The notes under the pieces are model-generated. The model was not told the origin of the DNA. It made no database searches and saw only the letters and a program-made list of their open reading frames with translations. A stretch of DNA of 64,000 nt from Phycisphaerales bacterium (GTDB lineage: Bacteria; Planctomycetota; Phycisphaerae; UBA1845; UTPLA1): the NCBI GenBank assembly GCA_020639075.1, contig JACKHI010000001.1, positions 4,340,001 to 4,404,000 of the forward strand, in the 5' to 3' direction. This document shows positions 1-9,163 of the stretch, piece after piece. How positions within the stretch are numbered: position 1 is the stretch's first letter; every line of letters starts with the position of its first letter. The translations under genes were made by a program, and so were the position numbers.

Positions 1-2
1 CC

Positions 3-2564
3 CCGGGAGTCAACGCCTACTACGTGTTCATCACTGACACCTTTGGCTCCGGCGCTCCTGAAAATTACTATTGGCTCAATGGCGGTGTTGTTGCATCGCT
101 CGGAGAACAGTCGATCGAAGGTCTCGTCGCCCAACTCCCCGAGAACACCGTCCCTGCCGCGCCGCAGACCACCACCGAAACGGTGACCGTGACCCTTGAT
201 TCGTCCGCCGACGGCCAGCTCGTTGGGCCCGGCCAACCGGTCAATTGGACGATCTCCTTCCAGGTTTCCTCAAGTGACAACTTTGGTCTCGCACTGCTCG
301 TTACCGACCTTGCACAGGACGCTGGCAACGCGGCCACCTTCGACCTGCCCGTCGGCGACGCCGCACCTGCCGCGATGCAGAACTTCGCCGCGCCTCTGGG
401 CTTCACCGGTCCGGGCGGCTATAGCGGCCAGCCGTCCGGCGCAGCCGGCGCGCGGAATCTCGTCGAGATCGGCGGCGCCCAAAACACCTTCGGCGGTGTC
501 TCCAGCGACACCTCGCACGGGCAGACCCGCACGGTCGTGACGGGAGTCGGCCAAAGTGGCAGCACCGTGCTGGCCACCGGCAGCTTCACTGCGCCGACCA
601 CCCTTGGCAGCTACAACTTCAACCTCGCCAACACGATCGCAAGCGTGCTGAAGAGCGTCGGCGGCCCGGGCGCGGGCTCCGAGAGCGTCCCCGCCAACGT
701 CGTGCTCACACAGAGCAGCATCTCCTTCGAGGTCGCCGACGTGTGCGTCGGCAATAACGCGCTGGGCGACAGCGACGGCGACGGGGTGTGCGACACGGCG
801 ATCGCAATCGATTGGGGTGCGGGCGTCGGCGGCGAAAGGTCCGGCTCAATCTGCAACACCGAAGTCATCATCTCCCCGGTGTTTGACGGCTCGCAGTCCA
901 CCGGCGACTTCTCGGGGCCGAACTATGCCTACGCCCCGCTCGGGGCCAGCCAGCAATATGCCGGCTTCGGCGCCGCGACCAATTGGACCGCGACCTTCGA
1001 ACCTCCTGCCGACGACGTGCTGCTCTACACATACTACTGGCGCGGCGCCGGCGCAGGCGGGCCCGACCCTGTGACCTATGAGTTCGATAGACCGTTTACC
1101 ATCGTCTCGGGCATGGCCGGCGCCAGCGTGGTAGACAACACCCTGGTCCTCCCCGCGAGCGCGTTCTACCGCGGAATCCTGCGCTTTCCCGGGCCGGTTC
1201 CTGCGATCTCTGTGGTCACCAGCGCAACCGACTCGGGCGCAGGTCAGGGGCTCACGTTCGCCATGGTAAGTTCAACGACGGATTCGGACGGGGATGGCGT
1301 AATTGACACGTGCGACGTCTGCTCCGGCTTTGATGACAATCTCGATGCCGACTCGGACGGAATCCCTGACGGCTGCGACTCATGCCCGGACTTTCCTAAC
1401 GTTCATAACGTGACGCAGGACTTGTACTACGCGACGATTCAGGGAGCGATCGATGCTGCGGTGTCGGGTGATGTAATTCAGATTGCCCCGTGCACGTTTT
1501 ACGAGGACAACATCACGTTGCCCAACGGCGTCGACCTGACGCTCCGCGGCGCCGGAGCTGGCGCCACGGTCATTGATGGTGGCGGCGCCGATGATTCAAA
1601 TCCGATCATTCGGATGGAACTCAGCGGACAGACCGCAGCGACGCTGATCGAGAACCTGACGTTGCGCAACGGCCGCGCCACCGGCGACCTCGGCAGCGGA
1701 CTGCACATTAAGGGTGCGTCACCGACCGTTCGAAACGTCCACATCGAGGATTGTTCGAATGTCGCGTCGTTGTATGTCCATACTTCGAACTCACTCTTCG
1801 ATCGGTGTGTGATCAAAGGCCACACCGACTCGTACGCCACCGTTTTCACACGTGCCGGCAATCCGCTTTTCCTTCAGTGCCTGATCGCGGACAACTCGCC
1901 CGGCTTTGCGGAGATCCGCCGGGTCGACGTGCTAGGCGTTGCGACGTTCGTGAACTGCACCATCCGCGGCGCTCGCCCGCTTGCGACCTTTGCGGGCGGC
2001 CAAATCGACAGCTTCAACACGATCATCGATGGATCGATTACGGGCGACGGCGTCGTGAGCATGGTGCGTAGCCTCTACGTCGGCGCCACCGGTGACAACA
2101 TCGACGGTGCTCCAACATACGTTGACGCGGCGAATGGTGACTACCGCCTAGCACCCGGCTCACTGGGCATCGACGCGGCCGACCATGACACTTACGTCAC
2201 GGCCGGCGGTGGCGCGAGCGACCTCAACGGCAATTCGCGCACGTTCGATTCGTGCATTGATGATGCAGGCTCCGGCGCCCTGACCTACCTCGATATGGGT
2301 GCGTTCGAAACGCAGGACGACGGAATCGACTCCGACGGCAACAGCATTCCCGATGTCTGCGACACCGCGTGCGGCGGTCTGCAGCTCGGGGATGTGGACG
2401 CCAACGGTGTCGTCGAATTCGCCGACGCCGCGGCGATGAGTGCGATCCTGCTTGACCCGGCGTCGGGCACAGCGGATCAACAGTGCGCCGCCGACGTCAA
2501 TGAAGACGGCGCCATCAACGGTCTCGACATCCAGGCGTTCACGGAGTTGCTTCTGACACATTGA
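3..2564 (+). CDS. Secreted beta-helix protein with TSP3 repeats and C-terminal dockerin (5' partial)
   Basis: The reading frame is open from base 3 without a stop, so the true start and any signal peptide lie before the window; the first internal start is a GTG at base 24. The N-terminal half is rich in Gly/Ala/Thr and resembles an extracellular beta-sandwich. TSP3-like Asp-rich segments with paired cysteines follow (about 1280-1400), then a right-handed beta-helix domain opening with NVTQDLYYATIQ (about 1400-2200). The last 60 residues form two dockerin-like Ca-binding repeats (GDVDANGVVEF and ADVNEDGAINGLDIQAF). The beta-helix opening is also found twice in the large protein at 13804-21297. 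The function is probably extracellular or cell-surface; the ligand or substrate cannot be read from sequence. Confidence 0.85.
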   Translation, partial: PGVNAYYVFITDTFGSGAPENYYWLNGGVVASLGEQSIEGLVAQLPENTVPAAPQTTTETVTVTLDSSADGQLVGPGQPVNWTISFQVSSSDNFGLALLVTDLAQDAGNAATFDLPVGDAAPAAMQNFAAPLGFTGPGGYSGQPSGAAGARNLVEIGGAQNTFGGVSSDTSHGQTRTVVTGVGQSGSTVLATGSFTAPTTLGSYNFNLANTIASVLKSVGGPGAGSESVPANVVLTQSSISFEVADVCVGNNALGDSDGDGVCDTAIAIDWGAGVGGERSGSICNTEVIISPVFDGSQSTGDFSGPNYAYAPLGASQQYAGFGAATNWTATFEPPADDVLLYTYYWRGAGAGGPDPVTYEFDRPFTIVSGMAGASVVDNTLVLPASAFYRGILRFPGPVPAISVVTSATDSGAGQGLTFAMVSSTTDSDGDGVIDTCDVCSGFDDNLDADSDGIPDGCDSCPDFPNVHNVTQDLYYATIQGAIDAAVSGDVIQIAPCTFYEDNITLPNGVDLTLRGAGAGATVIDGGGADDSNPIIRMELSGQTAATLIENLTLRNGRATGDLGSGLHIKGASPTVRNVHIEDCSNVASLYVHTSNSLFDRCVIKGHTDSYATVFTRAGNPLFLQCLIADNSPGFAEIRRVDVLGVATFVNCTIRGARPLATFAGGQIDSFNTIIDGSITGDGVVSMVRSLYVGATGDNIDGAPTYVDAANGDYRLAPGSLGIDAADHDTYVTAGGGASDLNGNSRTFDSCIDDAGSGALTYLDMGAFETQDDGIDSDGNSIPDVCDTACGGLQLGDVDANGVVEFADAAAMSAILLDPASGTADQQCAADVNEDGAINGLDIQAFTELLLTH

Positions 2565-2601
2565 CGCTTCCCCTCGAAGCGCGGTGATAACGACTCACGA
2601 A

Positions 2602-2635
2602 ACAGTCGCCCCGGCGTCCGCGCTGGGGCGACTGT
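2602..2635 (+). terminator. Hairpin terminator after the first beta-helix gene
   Basis: A perfect 11-bp stem (ACAGTCGCCCC pairing with GGGGCGACTGT) with a 12-base loop lies 37 bases after the stop codon and is followed by CATTT. The T-run is weak, so it may act as a processing or protection hairpin instead. Confidence 0.6.
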
Positions 2636-2822
2636 CATTTGGGGGACCCGAATGCCCCGGCTTCACGCGCCTCCAAGTGATGGTCTCGAGCGGGAAGAGG
2701 AGGCAAGACGCATTCAGACGATCCATGTCGGCACATTGCCCAGGAAAGCCGATCGCACCACTGGCTAAGTGACATTTGTTCGTACAAGTCAAGACTCATC
2801 CGAAGGGTCAAGGGGAAAAGAG

Positions 2823-3309
2823 ATGGCTCAGAGTAGAATCCAAGTCGTTTTTTGCGAGTCTTGTTGCGCTGTGCGTCGCGACGTCTTTAACGCACGCGGA
2901 CATCATGCTCAATGATGGAGGCGTCTACAGTTTCCGGGCGCTGACAGTCGTCGGCACGGAACGACGCTTACTTCCTGATGTCCGGCGGACACGCAGGGAA
3001 CCAGTTGAACGCTTCCTGCGGCGGCGAGCTCCAGGTGACTGGCGGAACGTGGGGCGGCTCCGCCCGTGTTTTCCAAGACGGCAATATCACGTTCTTCGGG
3101 AACTTCAACTTCCCGTACGGCGCTTACGGAATCATCAGCGGGATCGACGACGCCGTGCTCACTGGCACGCTTGCTGACGGTTCGCCCGTCTCGAATCTCT
3201 TGGAGTTCAGCAGCACCGGCACGATGACACTGTCGCCGGTCCCCGAGCCGTCAAGCATGGCATATTCGCGCTTGCCGCGCTGATCGCCTCGCGGCGGCGT
3301 CGTTCCCCA
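2823..3309 (+). pseudogene. Frameshifted PEP-CTERM exported protein
   Basis: The pieces of one small exported protein are spread over three frames. An ATG at 2823 has a good ribosome site (AGGGGAAAAGAG). Dropping one T from the T6 run at 2848-2853 would give MAQSRIQVVFASLVALC, a convincing signal peptide. The next piece runs in frame 1 to about 2957, the middle piece in frame 2 (GGHAGNQLNASCGGELQ and onward). The end holds VPEPSS in frame 2, then GIFALAALIASRRRR in frame 1, which together make a textbook PEP-CTERM sorting signal (PEP, membrane helix, Arg cluster). Three indels are needed to restore one frame. Neighbouring genes are intact, so decay is more likely than poor sequence, but assembly error is not excluded. 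No exosortase gene lies in this window. Confidence 0.65.
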
Positions 3310-3464
3310 ATGGTTGATTTGACCGTTTTGTTGCCACAACATCAACAGCTTCCGAGCTCTTGTGATGTGATTCAACGATTCCGACGGAGCGTCCGCCCCT
3401 CTTGTTCCCCCGATAATCCGGGACTGCGACCCCGCACGAAAAATGCAATTCGCCTGACGAGTTT

Positions 3465-3491
3465 GTCCCCGACTGTGGACTTTTTTCGTTT
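3465..3491 (+). promoter_or_regulatory. GTCCCC-N16-CGTTT promoter-like motif, copy 1
   Basis: GTCCCC at 3465-3470 and CGTTT at 3487-3491 are 16 bases apart. The same two boxes, with the same spacing and flanks (ACGARTTT before, RTGGGRTG after), occur 115 bp upstream of the next gene's start; here the distance is 118 bp. The two-box layout resembles promoters read by ECF sigma factors. Which sigma factor uses it is unknown. Confidence 0.45.
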
Positions 3492-3582
3492 GTGGGATGT
3501 ACCGCCGTTACGGCCCAGGCGAGGGAGCCATGCCGCGGCGTCGCAGCGGCTGAATTTCAGGATAAATCGAAAGGACGGCCCT

Positions 3583-5070
3583 ATGGAACGAAAATCGCCA
3601 AACGTACCGTTGGTCGGCAGGCATCGAACGAATCACTCGATTCCCCTTTTCGCGCGCTTCATAGCCATGGCATTGGTGATCCTCAGCGGCGCATTGACGC
3701 CTGCTCTTGCGGATGACCTCATCATTGGCACGGAGCAAAGCCTGGGAGTGACGGGTCAAGTGGAGGAATTCACGATTCCCGTAGTCGATCCTCCGAGCGT
3801 GATTCGATTAAGCCTCTTCGGTGCGGATGGCGGCGAAGCCGTGGCCCAAGACGGTGATTGCTCTCAACCCGGCGGCCAAGGCGCGACTGTCATAGCGACA
3901 TTTCGCATCGGCTTTGGTTTTCAGGAGCTGCGACCGGGTGGAACAATCCGGTTTGTCGTTGGCATGAAAGGCGGTAACGGAAACTCAGCAGCCAATGCCA
4001 GCGCCGGTGGCGGCGGTGGAGGCACCGGCGTGATGTACCGGGGGCCGGGCGTGCCGTTCGATATCTGCGAAGACGATTGGATCACCCTCGCGGCTGCCGG
4101 CGGCGGCGGCGGCGCGTATCAGGCTTGGGACCTCGGTTGCGTCGATGGTGAAGCGGGTGGCGATGCCAGGATTGACACTTGCGGCGGCGATGGAGAAAGC
4201 GCAGGCGGCGGCGGCGCCTATGTCGCATCCAGCGAGGCGGACGCCGGTTGCCCCATAGGCGGCGTTGGAGGACCTGGCGACGGAGTCGGCGGCGCCGGCG
4301 GCTGGGGTTTCGGCGGCGGCGGTGGGGCGAATCAACACAGCGGCGGTGGCGGAGGCGGCTATTCCGGCGGCGGCGGCGGTACGTTGTCGCGGGCTGGCGG
4401 CGGCGGCGGCAGCTACGTTTCAAGTTGGGCGTTCAACATTTCGAAACAAACCGGCAACGGCGGCCGGCTGGACGGCCAAGTGACATACCTCGCAACAGAC
4501 GACATCTGCCCCGGTTTCGACGACGACATCGACACGGACAACGACGGCATTCCGAACGGCTGCGACCTCTGTGAAGGCTCCGCCGACAACCTGGATCAAG
4601 ACGGCGACGGAATTCCCGACGGCTGCGACAGTTGCCCCGGCTCAGATGACGCCCTCGACTCGGACAACGATGGCATCGCCGACGGCTGCGACGCCTGCCC
4701 CAACGATGAGGACAATGCCGACGCGGACAATGACGGCGTGTCCGACTGTGACGATCTCTGTCCCGACACGGGCGTCGATGCGGCAGTGGATGGCGATGGC
4801 TGTCCACTGCCCGCATCCGACGTCAACAGTGGTTCGGCTGTTAACGTCAATTCGAACGACGATGCGACCGACGACGCCGGCAGCGATTCCGCCGCCGCCG
4901 CCGACGGCTCTACGAACGGCGACGACGGCCCGGCCGCGCAGGAAGTGGCGCCGTGCGGTTGCGGCCAGAGCGGCATGATGCTGATGCCCATCGGCGCGAT
5001 CGGTTTCATCGGATTGCGCCGCCGATTGTGCCGATCGGTTCAACGCAGGGCCACGAGTGCAGCAAGCTGA
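3583..5070 (+). CDS. Exported ALK-like glycine-rich protein with TSP3 repeats and Cys-membrane-Arg tail
   Basis: The ATG at 3583 is chosen because it follows AAAGGA and gives a signal peptide (cleavage near ALA-DD, residues 42-45); the open frame reaches farther upstream but without signal features. Residues about 50-290 are a glycine-rich domain with long GGGGG runs (GGGGGGYSGGGGG), laid out like the glycine-rich domain of ALK/LTK receptors (Pfam Gly_rich type), which folds as packed poly-glycine helices. Five TSP3-like repeats with CD.CPG motifs follow (about 305-410), then a Ser/Asp/Ala linker. The C-terminus is CGCGQSG, a hydrophobic stretch and a basic end, resembling MYXO-CTERM-type sorting tags. 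It is a paralogue of the next gene, which ends in a dockerin instead. Surface display is likely; the partner is unknown. Confidence 0.85.
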   Translation: MERKSPNVPLVGRHRTNHSIPLFARFIAMALVILSGALTPALADDLIIGTEQSLGVTGQVEEFTIPVVDPPSVIRLSLFGADGGEAVAQDGDCSQPGGQGATVIATFRIGFGFQELRPGGTIRFVVGMKGGNGNSAANASAGGGGGGTGVMYRGPGVPFDICEDDWITLAAAGGGGGAYQAWDLGCVDGEAGGDARIDTCGGDGESAGGGGAYVASSEADAGCPIGGVGGPGDGVGGAGGWGFGGGGGANQHSGGGGGGYSGGGGGTLSRAGGGGGSYVSSWAFNISKQTGNGGRLDGQVTYLATDDICPGFDDDIDTDNDGIPNGCDLCEGSADNLDQDGDGIPDGCDSCPGSDDALDSDNDGIADGCDACPNDEDNADADNDGVSDCDDLCPDTGVDAAVDGDGCPLPASDVNSGSAVNVNSNDDATDDAGSDSAAAADGSTNGDDGPAAQEVAPCGCGQSGMMLMPIGAIGFIGLRRRLCRSVQRRATSAAS

Positions 5071-5149
5071 CGACGGTCAGATTGCGGTATTCGCGCATGG
5101 TCGTTTGCGTAAGGTCGTTCGATTAGGAGTGAGACATCGGATGCGGGGC

Positions 5150-5173
5150 GGGCGGAATCGTCCGCCCCTTTTT
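5150..5173 (+). terminator. Rho-independent terminator
   Basis: A 7-bp GC stem (GGGCGGA / TCCGCCC) with an ATCG loop is followed at once by a T5 run at 5169-5173. It lies 80 bases after the stop of the glycine-rich gene and separates it from its downstream paralogue. Confidence 0.8.
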
Positions 5174-5227
5174 CAGACCTCCCGGCATCAGCACCCCCAA
5201 CAAATCCGCGATTGCGGCAACGAATTT

Positions 5228-5254
5228 GTCCCCGGGCGGGGAATTCCTGCGTTT
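5228..5254 (+). promoter_or_regulatory. GTCCCC-N16-CGTTT promoter-like motif, copy 2
   Basis: GTCCCC at 5228-5233 and CGTTT at 5250-5254 match the element before the paralogous gene at 3583, with identical 16-base spacing and nearly the same distance to the start codon (115 versus 118 bases). It lies just after the upstream terminator, as expected of a separate promoter. Confidence 0.45.
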
Positions 5255-5342
5255 ATGGGGTGATGCGTGGATGCGGATCAGTTGGGAGCTGGGCTCTGGC
5301 AACGCATCTTCAACCAAATTGGGACGTTGAAAGGACGAATCA

Positions 5343-8300
5343 ATGCAGCTGAAACCGAACATACAACCATCCGAGGTCCATTCTGAAGCGCGCCGTGCCG
5401 GCCGACTATTCCCGCATGCTGCGCGGGTTCTCGTGGCGGTATTGGTATTGGTAGCTATCGCTTTTGGCGGAGCGCCCGCTTTGGCGCAGCCCGACCTCCC
5501 GCTCGGGGATGGTCTTCCGCCGTACGTCGACGGCGACCTCGCCGGCGTTGTCGTCAATTTCTCCGGCGAGGCCAAGGACTTCGTTATTCCGAACATCCCC
5601 AACGCCTCGCTGTTTTTCGAGCTTCGCGGCGGCGATGGCGGCGACATGACCGTAGGTGGTAATCTTCAGTGTTTCGATGCCGGCGGCGACGGCGCTACAA
5701 CGCAGATCGCCATCGAGTTCGGGGACCAGCCCAGACAGATCGCCCCGGGGGGCCTGCTGCGGTTTGTGGTGGGCAAGGCGGGAATAAGTGGGTTCATTGA
5801 CTCCGGCGCGGATTCCGCTGGCGGCGGTGGAGGAGGGGGAACCGCACTGCTTTACCAGGCGCCCGGAACCACGGACTGGCAGATTCTTGCCGTCGCGGGC
5901 GGCGGCGGCGGCGCTTTCGGCGAATCGTTTGCCGGGGGGTGTGTCGGACAGGATCCCCCGGGAGACGGCACCCAAAGCGAGTGCGGTTCGCCTGGTCGGT
6001 CCATAGGATGGGGCGAAGGACGATGCGACGGAAACGCCGGTCAAAGTCGAGCCACAGCGGGTGGAGGAGGTGGCGCGTTTGGAGGCGCTGGGAATGATTC
6101 CGGAGGGGGGAAGGGTTATCCCGCTGGCGGACAAGGCGGCGATGCTACACTTGACGGTGGATGGGGATTCGGCGGCGGCGGTGCCGGGAATAGCGAACTG
6201 GGTGGCGGCGGCGGCGGCGGCGGCTACTCCGGCGGCGGCGCCGGTGGCCTAAATGGCGCAGGCGGCGGCGGCGGCAGCTACGTGAATCCCGACTACGGTT
6301 TCTTTTCCGACATCTTCCATGGATCGGAGGGTGAAAACGGGTCGATCGAGTACCGATGCAGCACTCCCCAAAACGATGGCCCGGAGGACGCGCTGCCGCT
6401 GATGCCCGGCCAGACCGTCGTCGGCACGGCGTTCGGTTCCTCGTCGGAAATCGGCTTCGTCCCCAACCAATGCGGCACTGCTCGCGGAAACGACGTGTTC
6501 TACAGCTACATTGCCGGCACGTGTGACGAACGTCTCACCGTCACATGGAGCACAGCCGATACCAACGTGATTGCGAGAATCGCGGGCATCGAAACCTGCT
6601 TGAGTTCCACGGGAACGCCCATCGATCTCGGACCGGGGCAGACCGTTCTACTGCGCGTCTTCTCGGAAGCTCAGTTCTTCGTATTGACGTCTGCGGTCGT
6701 CGATATCGATACCGATGGCGACGGAATGTGCGATGCCCTCGACGATTGCCCGCTCGGCGAGAACGCCGACTGCAACGAGAACTACGTCACGGATTGCATC
6801 GAGGACCTGCCGGCGCGGACGCTCGTCGCCCAGAACTTCGACGCTGCGAACTTCGGGCATCCGGTCGTTGCCAACGGTAACGCTCGATCGAGCGGCGCGA
6901 ACGCTGGGACCCTGACTCGAAGCACGGCCCATGTGGGAACATTCGTCTTCGAGACGCCGGTCGCCGGAGAAACGGCGTGGGCGTGGGAAGTCTCCTTCGA
7001 TGTTCAGATGGCAATCTTCAGTGAGGGCGTCGCGCTGGTCGTCATGCCCGTTGCGGACTCTGACGACTCACTCATCTTCGGCTCCAACGGCGTCAACGAG
7101 TTCGTGGATCATCCGATTCTGGAAGTCAAACTCGATGCGCGCAACGACGAGCCGGGCGATCCGTCCGACAACTTCGTGAAAGTCAGTTCGGGCCTTGGAG
7201 GCGCGTCGATCACCGCAACACCATCCTTCGACTTGAATACCGGCAGTGCTCACGTATTGATTCGATACGAGTCAACCGGCTCAGCATCTGGAACCGTCTC
7301 GGTTATTCTCACGCCAGAGGGCGGATCAGCGGAGACTGTGATCGACAGCGTCGCGATTGCGAGCATCAACAGACTTGGACGGTTCGCGTTGGGGGCCTCT
7401 GCGCGTAGTGACATATCTGGTCCGGGTGAGTTTTTCCTTACCCGGATCTCCAACGTTCAGATCACGGATTTCACCAACGGCGACGACCGCGACGGCGACA
7501 GCATCCCGAACGCCTGCGACACGGCCGGACCGATGCCGCCGGCCAACGGTTCCTGCGCGACCGCGCTGGACGTAGGCCTCGGGCGCACGCCCATCAACAC
7601 CGGAACCGGTCCGGCGTGGTTCTCCATCACGCCGGAGTTCGACGTCGCCTGTAAGTTCGACCAGTCACTCCACATCTCGATCGATACGCTCGATGACTCG
7701 GCCTGCGGCGGCATCACGCTCCAGCTGTTTTGCGGCAGCGCGATCTTGGCGACCGGCGACTGCTCGACGGGACTTTTCCGCGCCCTCAGCGGTGCGATTT
7801 CCGGGGAGCCGCTCTACTTCCGAGTCGGCGGCGCCGTCGTTGGAGACTTGGTCCTCGAATACGTGGCGACGAACGACTCAGACGGCGACGGCGTGCCGGA
7901 CGATTGCGATGTGTGCCCGGACTCCAACGACTTTGTCGACAGCGACGGAGACGGGAATGCCGACGGGTGTGATGTGTGCCCCGGTCACGACGATCAGGCC
8001 GATACGGACAGCGACGGCGTTCCGGACGGATGCGACGCATGTCCGGGCGAAGACGACACGATCGACGTCAACAACAACGGTATCTCTGATGGGTGCGATC
8101 CGTGCTTCGCCGGCAACGACGATTGCGCCAACGCCATTCCGATCTCGGAGGGCACGATCGTCGGATGCACCACCGAAGCGACCAGCGACGGTACGACGTC
8201 GTGCGGCGCTTCCGAGCCGTCGCCCGACGTTTGGTACGTGTACACGGCGTCGGAGACTGGTATCGCCAATGTCCGTACGGCGGAAATCCCAAATGACGGA

Positions 8301-9119
8301 TTTGATACCGTCTTGGCGGTCTTCGACGGGTGCAACGGCAACGAGATTATCGCCAACAACAACATCGCCAATTCCATGCAGAGCGATGTTTCCTGGCCGG
8401 TGGAATCCGGCGAGAGTTACCTGATCCGCGTTGCCGGAAACAACGGCCAGACTGGCCTATTCGCTTTGACGTTGAATACGCATGCCACGCCTCCCAATGA
8501 CTCGTGCGAAACCGCGACGCCGATCGTAGACGGGGAGACGTACTCCGGCGCAACGATCGGCGCCACCACGGACGGCGTGACATCTTGCGATTCGCCCGAG
8601 TACGACGTCTGGTTTCAATACACGAATGCGGACGAATGTCCAAAATCCGTGACGTTCTCGACGTGCGGCTCTTTCACGGACTTCAACGTTCGACTCCGCG
8701 TGTACGAATCGTGCGGGGGCCCGGTCATCGACTCGGAGAGCGATGGGTGCGATGTGGGCCTGGGCACGTCAACGATGTTGACGCCTCTCGTCGCACCGGG
8801 AGAGACGATCTTGCTCCGCCTGTACGGCTTCAACAGTCAGCGAGGGCTCTTCAGACTCTCCGTCAACAGCGAGATCGCGGACGTGGACACCGACGGCGAC
8901 GGCGTGATCGACTGCGTCGACAACTGCCCGAATCGCAAACCGGGTGACGCCAACGGCGATGCGGTCGTTTCGATTGACGACGTTGCGTCGTTTTCAGCAG
9001 TCCTGCTGGACCCCGACGCCGCGACCGCCGACGAATCTTGCGCTGCGGACGTGAATGAAGATGGCGTCGTGAACGGCCGGGATGTCCAGCGTATGACGCA
9101 ACTGATACTCGATCTGTAA
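5343..9119 (+). CDS. Large secreted ALK-like glycine-rich protein with TSP3 repeats and dockerin
   Basis: The 1,258-residue product starts at an ATG preceded by AAAGGA and has a long signal peptide (hydrophobic residues 29-47, cleavage near ALAQ). Residues about 70-335 are the glycine-rich ALK/LTK-like domain (FFELRGGDGGDM, GGGGGGGTALLY, GGGGYSGGGAGG). After a short TSP3 piece comes a beta-sandwich region with a LamG/concanavalin-like look (about 500-715), then TSP3 repeats (about 855-925) and two PPC-like beta domains (DVWYVYTA, DVWFQYTN). The last 65 residues form a dockerin-like pair (GDANGDAVVSIDDV, ADVNEDGVVNGRDVQ). It shares its N-terminal architecture with the gene at 3583 and its C-terminal module with other secreted genes here. 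It is probably an extracellular scaffold or adhesin; no catalytic residues are recognisable. Confidence 0.87.
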   Translation: MQLKPNIQPSEVHSEARRAGRLFPHAARVLVAVLVLVAIAFGGAPALAQPDLPLGDGLPPYVDGDLAGVVVNFSGEAKDFVIPNIPNASLFFELRGGDGGDMTVGGNLQCFDAGGDGATTQIAIEFGDQPRQIAPGGLLRFVVGKAGISGFIDSGADSAGGGGGGGTALLYQAPGTTDWQILAVAGGGGGAFGESFAGGCVGQDPPGDGTQSECGSPGRSIGWGEGRCDGNAGQSRATAGGGGGAFGGAGNDSGGGKGYPAGGQGGDATLDGGWGFGGGGAGNSELGGGGGGGGYSGGGAGGLNGAGGGGGSYVNPDYGFFSDIFHGSEGENGSIEYRCSTPQNDGPEDALPLMPGQTVVGTAFGSSSEIGFVPNQCGTARGNDVFYSYIAGTCDERLTVTWSTADTNVIARIAGIETCLSSTGTPIDLGPGQTVLLRVFSEAQFFVLTSAVVDIDTDGDGMCDALDDCPLGENADCNENYVTDCIEDLPARTLVAQNFDAANFGHPVVANGNARSSGANAGTLTRSTAHVGTFVFETPVAGETAWAWEVSFDVQMAIFSEGVALVVMPVADSDDSLIFGSNGVNEFVDHPILEVKLDARNDEPGDPSDNFVKVSSGLGGASITATPSFDLNTGSAHVLIRYESTGSASGTVSVILTPEGGSAETVIDSVAIASINRLGRFALGASARSDISGPGEFFLTRISNVQITDFTNGDDRDGDSIPNACDTAGPMPPANGSCATALDVGLGRTPINTGTGPAWFSITPEFDVACKFDQSLHISIDTLDDSACGGITLQLFCGSAILATGDCSTGLFRALSGAISGEPLYFRVGGAVVGDLVLEYVATNDSDGDGVPDDCDVCPDSNDFVDSDGDGNADGCDVCPGHDDQADTDSDGVPDGCDACPGEDDTIDVNNNGISDGCDPCFAGNDDCANAIPISEGTIVGCTTEATSDGTTSCGASEPSPDVWYVYTASETGIANVRTAEIPNDGFDTVLAVFDGCNGNEIIANNNIANSMQSDVSWPVESGESYLIRVAGNNGQTGLFALTLNTHATPPNDSCETATPIVDGETYSGATIGATTDGVTSCDSPEYDVWFQYTNADECPKSVTFSTCGSFTDFNVRLRVYESCGGPVIDSESDGCDVGLGTSTMLTPLVAPGETILLRLYGFNSQRGLFRLSVNSEIADVDTDGDGVIDCVDNCPNRKPGDANGDAVVSIDDVASFSAVLLDPDAATADESCAADVNEDGVVNGRDVQRMTQLILDL

Positions 9120-9133
9120 CCGTATCTCCTTGC

Positions 9134-9163
9134 GGCCGCCCGGGCCTGAGTTCCCGGGCGGCC
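9134..9163 (+). terminator. Strong GC hairpin between convergent genes
   Basis: A perfect 11-bp stem (GGCCGCCCGGG / CCCGGGCGGCC) with an 8-base loop begins 14 bases after the stop of the large glycine-rich gene. It is followed by ATTACTC rather than a pure T-run. The rest of the gap up to 9371 shows nothing else recognisable. Confidence 0.65.

Noticed and set aside
4179..4574. Arg-rich frames overlapping the glycine-rich region on both strands
   Set aside because: They are shadows of GGN codons read in another frame.
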